From an uncultured Zetaproteobacteria bacterium (GTDB lineage Bacteria > Pseudomonadota > Zetaproteobacteria > Mariprofundales > Mariprofundaceae), in contig CAJXNE010000017.1 of assembly GCA_913056285.1 (NCBI GenBank), forward strand, positions 1 to 19,343: a stretch of 19,343 bases of DNA, written 5' to 3'. Below the pieces are notes generated by a model. That model was not told the origin of the DNA. It was given only the letters and a program-made list of their open reading frames with translations, and did not search any database. Position 1 is the stretch's first letter, and each line of letters opens with the position of its first letter. The position numbers were made by a program, and so were the translations under genes. Of the stretch, positions 16,118-19,343 are shown piece after piece.

Positions 16118-17337
16118 AATGGACAAATAGCGCTGATATCAGGGCGGAATTGGAACGGCGCTGGAAGCGGGGCGAGATGTGTCGCGCGCGCGTTGGTGAA
16201 GAGGGGTTATTTCCGCTGTCGTTATCGTTTAAAAAGCCATCGGCCAAAACCATGCTGAATGAGTTTTCTAACTTACAGGATTGGGTGAAGATCATCACGC
16301 AGTTTGCCCGTCAGCATGATTTGCAACTGCAGTGGCATGATGTGAATCACCGTAGTCTGGGGCGGCAACAACTGCCCGCAGCGCTGTTATTATCTACGCC
16401 TGAACAAGCGGCGGCTTTGATCGGCAAGCGGGAGGCACTGAAACAGTTTGTCCAGTTGTATAAAACCACATCGCAACGCTGCTCGGAATTACAGCCATGG
16501 CTGTTGAAGCGACCGCTCAAGGCATTGTCCCTGGGCTTGGTTTGGACGCGATTGGTTGACCTGTGTTTATGGATACAGGCTCACCCGCGCCCCGGCATTT
16601 ATTTGCGACAAGTCAGTTTAAGCGGTATCGATAGCAAATTTATCGAATCGCACAGGGGTGTACTGGCCGAGTTGTTTGACCTGGTATTGCCGCGCTTTGC
16701 CATTGATGATGATTTTTCAGGCGCGGCTGGTTTTGCACATCGTTATGGTTTTCTGGATAAACCGTTGATGCTGCGGATGCGTCCGTTGGATAAGACCATC
16801 AAATTATTACCATGCGAAGCTCAGCATGATGTGATGCTGACAGCCAAAGCCTTTGCGCATTTGCATCATGATATACAAGCGCAGGTAGAGGTCGTTTTTA
16901 TTGTTGAAAATGAAATCAATTATTTGTCATTCCCCGACATGCCGAACGCTTTACTGATTTTTGGTTCGGGTTATGGTTTTGATGCGCTAAAGTCAGCTGG
17001 ATGGATCAAGCGATGTGCTCTCTATTACTGGGGTGATCTGGATACGCATGGCTTTGCAATCCTGAATCAACTGCGAGCAAGCTTTCCGCAGGTGCAATCA
17101 TTTTTGATGGACAGGAAGACCTTGCTCAAACACCAGTCAGTCTGGGGCCGGGAGCCAAAACAAGAAACGAAAGATTTACTTAATCTTACGCCGGATGAGG
17201 CCGCGTTGTATGATGAATTAAGGCGAAATAAACTCTCGGAGCGGATTCGACTGGAGCAGGAGAGTATCGATTTCATGTATGCAAAAAAATATATTTTATC
17301 GACAGAATCAAGCGCTGGCACTCCCTGCGCGCGATAG
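16114..17337 (+). CDS. jetD: Wadjet nuclease JetD (DUF3322 + DUF2220 Toprim)
   Basis: JetD is the topoisomerase VI-like nuclease that cuts plasmid DNA once JetABC has extruded it. It has 407 residues. The N-terminal DUF3322 part contains TNSADIRAELERRWKRG and LSGIDSKFIESHRG (169-182). The C-terminal DUF2220 Toprim part has the acidic residues VENEINYLSFPD (264-275, with Glu265 and Glu267) and YWGDLDTHGFAILNQLR (305-321, with the D-x-D pair Asp308/Asp310). RIRLEQESIDF near the end is also typical. All expected metal-binding acids appear intact. The start is GTG 16114 in a GTGA overlap with jetC. The 3' end carries a possible terminator hairpin that includes the stop codon. Confidence 0.94.
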   Translation: MKWTNSADIRAELERRWKRGEMCRARVGEEGLFPLSLSFKKPSAKTMLNEFSNLQDWVKIITQFARQHDLQLQWHDVNHRSLGRQQLPAALLLSTPEQAAALIGKREALKQFVQLYKTTSQRCSELQPWLLKRPLKALSLGLVWTRLVDLCLWIQAHPRPGIYLRQVSLSGIDSKFIESHRGVLAELFDLVLPRFAIDDDFSGAAGFAHRYGFLDKPLMLRMRPLDKTIKLLPCEAQHDVMLTAKAFAHLHHDIQAQVEVVFIVENEINYLSFPDMPNALLIFGSGYGFDALKSAGWIKRCALYYWGDLDTHGFAILNQLRASFPQVQSFLMDRKTLLKHQSVWGREPKQETKDLLNLTPDEAALYDELRRNKLSERIRLEQESIDFMYAKKYILSTESSAGTPCAR

Positions 17338-17347
17338 GGGGTGTTTT
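17319..17347 (+). terminator. Possible Rho-independent terminator of the jet operon
   Basis: The stem CACTCCCT (17319-17326) pairs with AGGGGGTG (17336-17343) through eight positions, one of them a G-U pair. The loop is 9 bases, and four T residues follow (17344-17347). The hairpin spans the last jetD codons and the stop. The T-run is short, so some read-through into cobQ is likely. No other terminator-like structure was seen after jetD. Confidence 0.4.
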
Positions 17348-17367
17348 GAACACAGGTTTACATGGAT
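17348..17367 (+). repeat. Degenerate copies of the 10-bp repeat on the right side of the jet operon
   Basis: GAACACAGGT (17348-17357) and TTACATGGAT (17358-17367) follow the same 10-base period as the tract after bluB. The first unit differs from GAACACAGAT by one base; the second is more diverged. They lie between the jetD stop and the cobQ start. Together with the left tract they flank the jet operon in direct orientation, as expected of an insertion or recombination boundary. Confidence 0.5.
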
Positions 17368-17375
17368 ATAAATAA

Positions 17376-17705
17376 ATGAACGCACTGATGATTCAAGGTA
17401 CAGCTTCGGGTGTCGGTAAGTCCGTGCTGGTGGCCGGTCTGTGCCGTCTGTTGGCTCGAAATGGCGTATCGGTGGCACCATTCAAACCACAGAATATGAG
17501 CAATAATGCGGCGGTGACGATTGATGGCGGCGAGATTGGCCTGGCTCAGGCGCTGCAAGCTTTTGCCTGTGGTATTGAGCCAACTGTGCACATGAATCCT
17601 GTGTTGATCAAACCCGAAGCTGATGAAAAAGCCCAGTTGGTAGTACGAGGAAAAGTGGTTGGTCAACTGCATGCCAAGCGTTTTCGTGAAGATCGTATCG
17701 GTTGA
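17376..17705 (+). CDS. cobQ: Cobyric acid synthase, N-terminal fragment cut by an in-frame TGA
   Basis: CobQ/CbiP amidates four side chains of cobyrinate a,c-diamide using ATP and glutamine. This 109-residue reading frame holds the start of its ATPase domain: IQGTASGVGKSVLVAGLCRLL with the P-loop (GTASGVGKS, 8-16), APFKPQNMSNNA and MNPVLIKPEADEKAQLVV. It stops at TGA 17703-17705, in the middle of the first domain. The rest of CobQ continues in the same frame straight after the stop, so this is a nonsense change and not a frameshift. On its own the fragment should be inactive. The start is ATG 17376, with only a weak gga upstream and no clear promoter. It is separated from bluB and the other cob genes by the jet operon. 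Confidence 0.85.
   Translation: MNALMIQGTASGVGKSVLVAGLCRLLARNGVSVAPFKPQNMSNNAAVTIDGGEIGLAQALQAFACGIEPTVHMNPVLIKPEADEKAQLVVRGKVVGQLHAKRFREDRIG
17703..17705 (+). other. In-frame TGA interrupting cobQ
   Basis: Codons on both sides (DRIG before, MQMVLESFAQLQ after) continue the CobQ alignment without a gap, so a single base has probably changed. TGG (Trp), CGA (Arg) or GGA (Gly) would each become TGA by one substitution. The next codon is ATG (17706), so termination followed by re-initiation is conceivable. TGA is used as an ordinary stop in neighbouring genes, so general recoding is not expected. A sequencing error is also possible. Confidence 0.85.
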
Positions 17706-18815
17706 ATGCAGATGGTGCTGGAATCGTTTGCACAACTGCAAGCGGAGTATGATGTGGTGATTATTGAAGGGGCGGGATCTCCCGCCGAACCGAATCTGCG
17801 CGAGGGCGATATCGCTAATATGGGCTTTGCCGAGGCTGCCGATGTGCCGGTTTGGCTGGTCGGCGATATCGATTGTGGTGGCGTGTTTGCAGCGCTCACA
17901 GGCTCGCTTGATATCCTTTCCGGATCTGAAAATGCACGCGTCAAAGCGCTGTTGATCAATCGTTTTCGCGGTAATCTCTCCCTGCTCGATGATGCGCTGG
18001 TCTGGCTGGAGCAGAAAACAGCGCGGCCTGTTGCCGGTGTGATTCCATACCTGCCGCTTGAGTTGCCGGAAGAGGATGCACCCTACCGCCACACGACATC
18101 TTGCATCTCCCATCTTTCATCCGACCTGTTTCACATTGCCGTGGTTATCTATCCTCGCATTTCCAATAACGACGATATCGATCCGCTGGCTTCGGAGCCG
18201 GGTGTCGACCTGAGGTTTGTGCGTTCGCCGGAAGCGTTGAATCCTGCAGACCTGATCATTTTACCCGGTTCCAAGCATGTGATATCCGACTTGAAATGGC
18301 TGCGTGCAAACGGCTTTGTGCAGCCACTACAGCGACACCTGCGTTATGGCGGCAAGGTGCTTGGTCTGTGCGGTGGCATGCAGATGCTTGGTACGGTTAT
18401 CGAAGATGACCGTGTGGAGGGCGGAAGCTCAGAAGGACTCGGTTGGTTGCCGCTTTCCACGACCATGCGCCCGGAGAAGACGCTGCTCCGGGTGGATCGG
18501 CCATCGCCGCGATTTGGCGGTGAGCGCGTCACCGGCTATGAAATACACCATGGGCAATCCGATGCTGAGGATACACTCTTCCCGTTTGCGACATGTTCTG
18601 AAGATGCTCTGGTATGGGGAAGTTATGTGCACGGGCTGTTTGAGCAGGGAGGTTTCCGTAAGGCATGGCTGGCGCAGATGGGTTTTGCTGCCGGCGATGG
18701 CAGGGATCAGCGGCAACGCACAACCGCTTCGCTTGATCTGTTAGCCGATGCCCTTGAGCGTGAGTTGAGACCGGAACTTCTGGCACCCTTGCTACAACGG
18801 AAGCAAGCGAGATGA
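17706..18815 (+). CDS. cobQ: Cobyric acid synthase, C-terminal fragment after the in-frame TGA
   Basis: This 369-residue part completes CobQ; with the upstream fragment the total is about 479 residues, the family's usual length. It contains the rest of the ATPase domain, with VVIIEGAGSPAEPNLREGDI and DIANMGFAEAADVPVWLVGD (each family-typical), DIDCGGVFAAL and INRFRG. The type 1 glutamine amidotransferase domain follows, with ILPGSKHVISDL, the nucleophile in LGLCGGMQMLG, GYEIHHGQSD and GSYVHGLFEQGG. All of these are intact. It can only be made by read-through or by initiating at ATG 17706 (or ATG 17712) right after the stop, without a recognisable ribosome site. The gene is therefore likely a recent pseudogene or split gene. 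It overlaps cbiB in ATGA. Confidence 0.86.
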   Translation: MQMVLESFAQLQAEYDVVIIEGAGSPAEPNLREGDIANMGFAEAADVPVWLVGDIDCGGVFAALTGSLDILSGSENARVKALLINRFRGNLSLLDDALVWLEQKTARPVAGVIPYLPLELPEEDAPYRHTTSCISHLSSDLFHIAVVIYPRISNNDDIDPLASEPGVDLRFVRSPEALNPADLIILPGSKHVISDLKWLRANGFVQPLQRHLRYGGKVLGLCGGMQMLGTVIEDDRVEGGSSEGLGWLPLSTTMRPEKTLLRVDRPSPRFGGERVTGYEIHHGQSDAEDTLFPFATCSEDALVWGSYVHGLFEQGGFRKAWLAQMGFAAGDGRDQRQRTTASLDLLADALERELRPELLAPLLQRKQAR

Positions 18816-19343
18816 CGGGGATTTTGCTACTGGCGTTATTATTAGAATGGCTGATCGGTGATCCGCAATCCTGCTACCACCCGGTTGCCATGTTCGGTCG
18901 CTGGATAGCCTGGTGCGAGTCGTTTCTGTATGCTGATGATCGCTACCGGGGGCTAATGACGTGGTTGCTTGTCGTCTCCGTTGCTTTCATGCTGCTTTGG
19001 ATCGGCCACCGACTATTGGGTTGGCCCTTTGATGTCCTGCTGTTGTGGGCATCCATAGGCTGGAAATCGCTGTTTGAGCATGTGCGGGCAGTTCTTGATG
19101 CAACATCGGACCAACAGGCCCGCCTCCTCGTTGCGAACATCGTCAGTCGGGATACCGGACATATGAACATGGCGGATGCACGCCGCGCAGCACTGGAATC
19201 GCTAGCGGAGAATGCTTCTGATGCCGTGCTTGCACCACTATTCTGGTTTGCTCTACTGGGGCCACTGGGGGCAGCGGTGTACCGCATGATCAATACGCTC
19301 GATGCCATGTGGGGTTATCGCAATGCCCGCTATTTGTCCTTTG
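18812..19343 (+). CDS. cbiB: Adenosylcobinamide-phosphate synthase, 3' end outside window
   Basis: CbiB (CobD in the aerobic naming) is an inner-membrane enzyme that joins aminopropanol or its phosphate to adenosylcobyric acid. The first 177 codons are present. The typical opening LLLEWLIGDPQSCYHPVAMFGRW is visible (the short core GDPQ...HPV.FGR is diagnostic). It is followed by a hydrophobic segment (MTWLLVVSVAFMLLWIGH), NIVSRDTGHM, ESLAENASDAVLAPLFW and YRMINTLDAMWGYRN, all conserved in the family. The start is ATG 18812 in a 4-base ATGA overlap with cobQ, which suggests coupling. If cobQ translation ends early at 17703, cbiB expression may suffer. No stop codon occurs before the window edge. 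Confidence 0.93.
   Translation, partial: MTGILLLALLLEWLIGDPQSCYHPVAMFGRWIAWCESFLYADDRYRGLMTWLLVVSVAFMLLWIGHRLLGWPFDVLLLWASIGWKSLFEHVRAVLDATSDQQARLLVANIVSRDTGHMNMADARRAALESLAENASDAVLAPLFWFALLGPLGAAVYRMINTLDAMWGYRNARYLSF

Noticed and set aside
17346..17372. Promoter for cobQ (TTGAAC with TATAAA)
   Set aside because: The spacing is only 15 bases and the start site would fall inside the cobQ start codon region, so it is not convincing.
17703..17705. TGA read as selenocysteine or as a recoded sense codon
   Set aside because: The position is in a variable helix of CobQ with no catalytic role. Several neighbouring genes use TGA as a normal stop, and no obvious selenocysteine-insertion hairpin was noticed after it.
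17358..18113. 251-codon open frame on the minus strand across the cobQ stop
   Set aside because: It is a shadow of cobQ: the plus-strand frame has clear CobQ motifs on both sides of the stop and the reverse translation resembles no family I know.

Overview
The window is a long plus-strand block of corrin-ring biosynthesis genes of the oxygen-independent (early cobalt insertion) type. A complete type I Wadjet (JetABCD) plasmid-defence operon sits in the middle of it. Tight gene packing with 4- and 8-base stop/start overlaps, mid-range GC, and the long-form CbiX, CbiE-CbiT fusion and BluB proteins suggest a proteobacterium. The Gamma- or Zetaproteobacteria seem most likely, but the sequence does not settle this. 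The cob genes have both an oxygen-independent backbone (CbiX, CbiD, CbiG, CbiH) and the oxygen-dependent BluB, so a facultative or microaerobic organism is plausible.

Layout. 1-800: 3' part of an unrecognised membrane-anchored protein, overlapping the next gene. 787-9880: cbiF, cbiX, cbiC, cobA, cbiD, cbiE-cbiT fusion, cbiL, cbiG split into two genes, cbiH with an extra C-terminal HutX/ChuX-like domain, and a thioredoxin-fold [2Fe-2S] ferredoxin. 9834-10532: bluB, whose last codons and stop lie inside a 10-bp tandem repeat (10515-10574). 10575-10652: a short intergenic region with a sigma70-like promoter embedded in a perfect 13-bp inverted repeat. 10653-17337: jetA, jetB, jetC, jetD, ending in a possible hairpin terminator. 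17348-17367: two degenerate copies of the same 10-bp repeat. 17376-18815: cobQ, broken by an in-frame TGA. 18812-19343: start of cbiB, cut by the window edge.

How it works together. CobA makes precorrin-2, and CbiX chelates cobalt into sirohydrochlorin. CbiL, CbiH, CbiG, CbiF, CbiD, CbiE/CbiT and CbiC methylate, contract and rearrange the ring to cobyrinate. CobQ amidates, CbiB attaches the aminopropanol arm, and BluB makes the lower ligand dimethylbenzimidazole. Precorrin-6A reductase (CbiJ/CobK), CbiA, the adenosyltransferase and CobU/S/T/C are not in the window. JetABCD is an SMC-type complex with a Toprim nuclease that restricts circular plasmids and has no metabolic link to cobalamin. 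Its place between bluB and cobQ, with related repeat tracts on both sides, looks like an insertion into an older cob operon. The first downstream gene, cobQ, now carries a stop codon.

No RNA genes, CRISPR arrays or insertion sequences were seen. No gene-free stretch exceeds about 120 bases.
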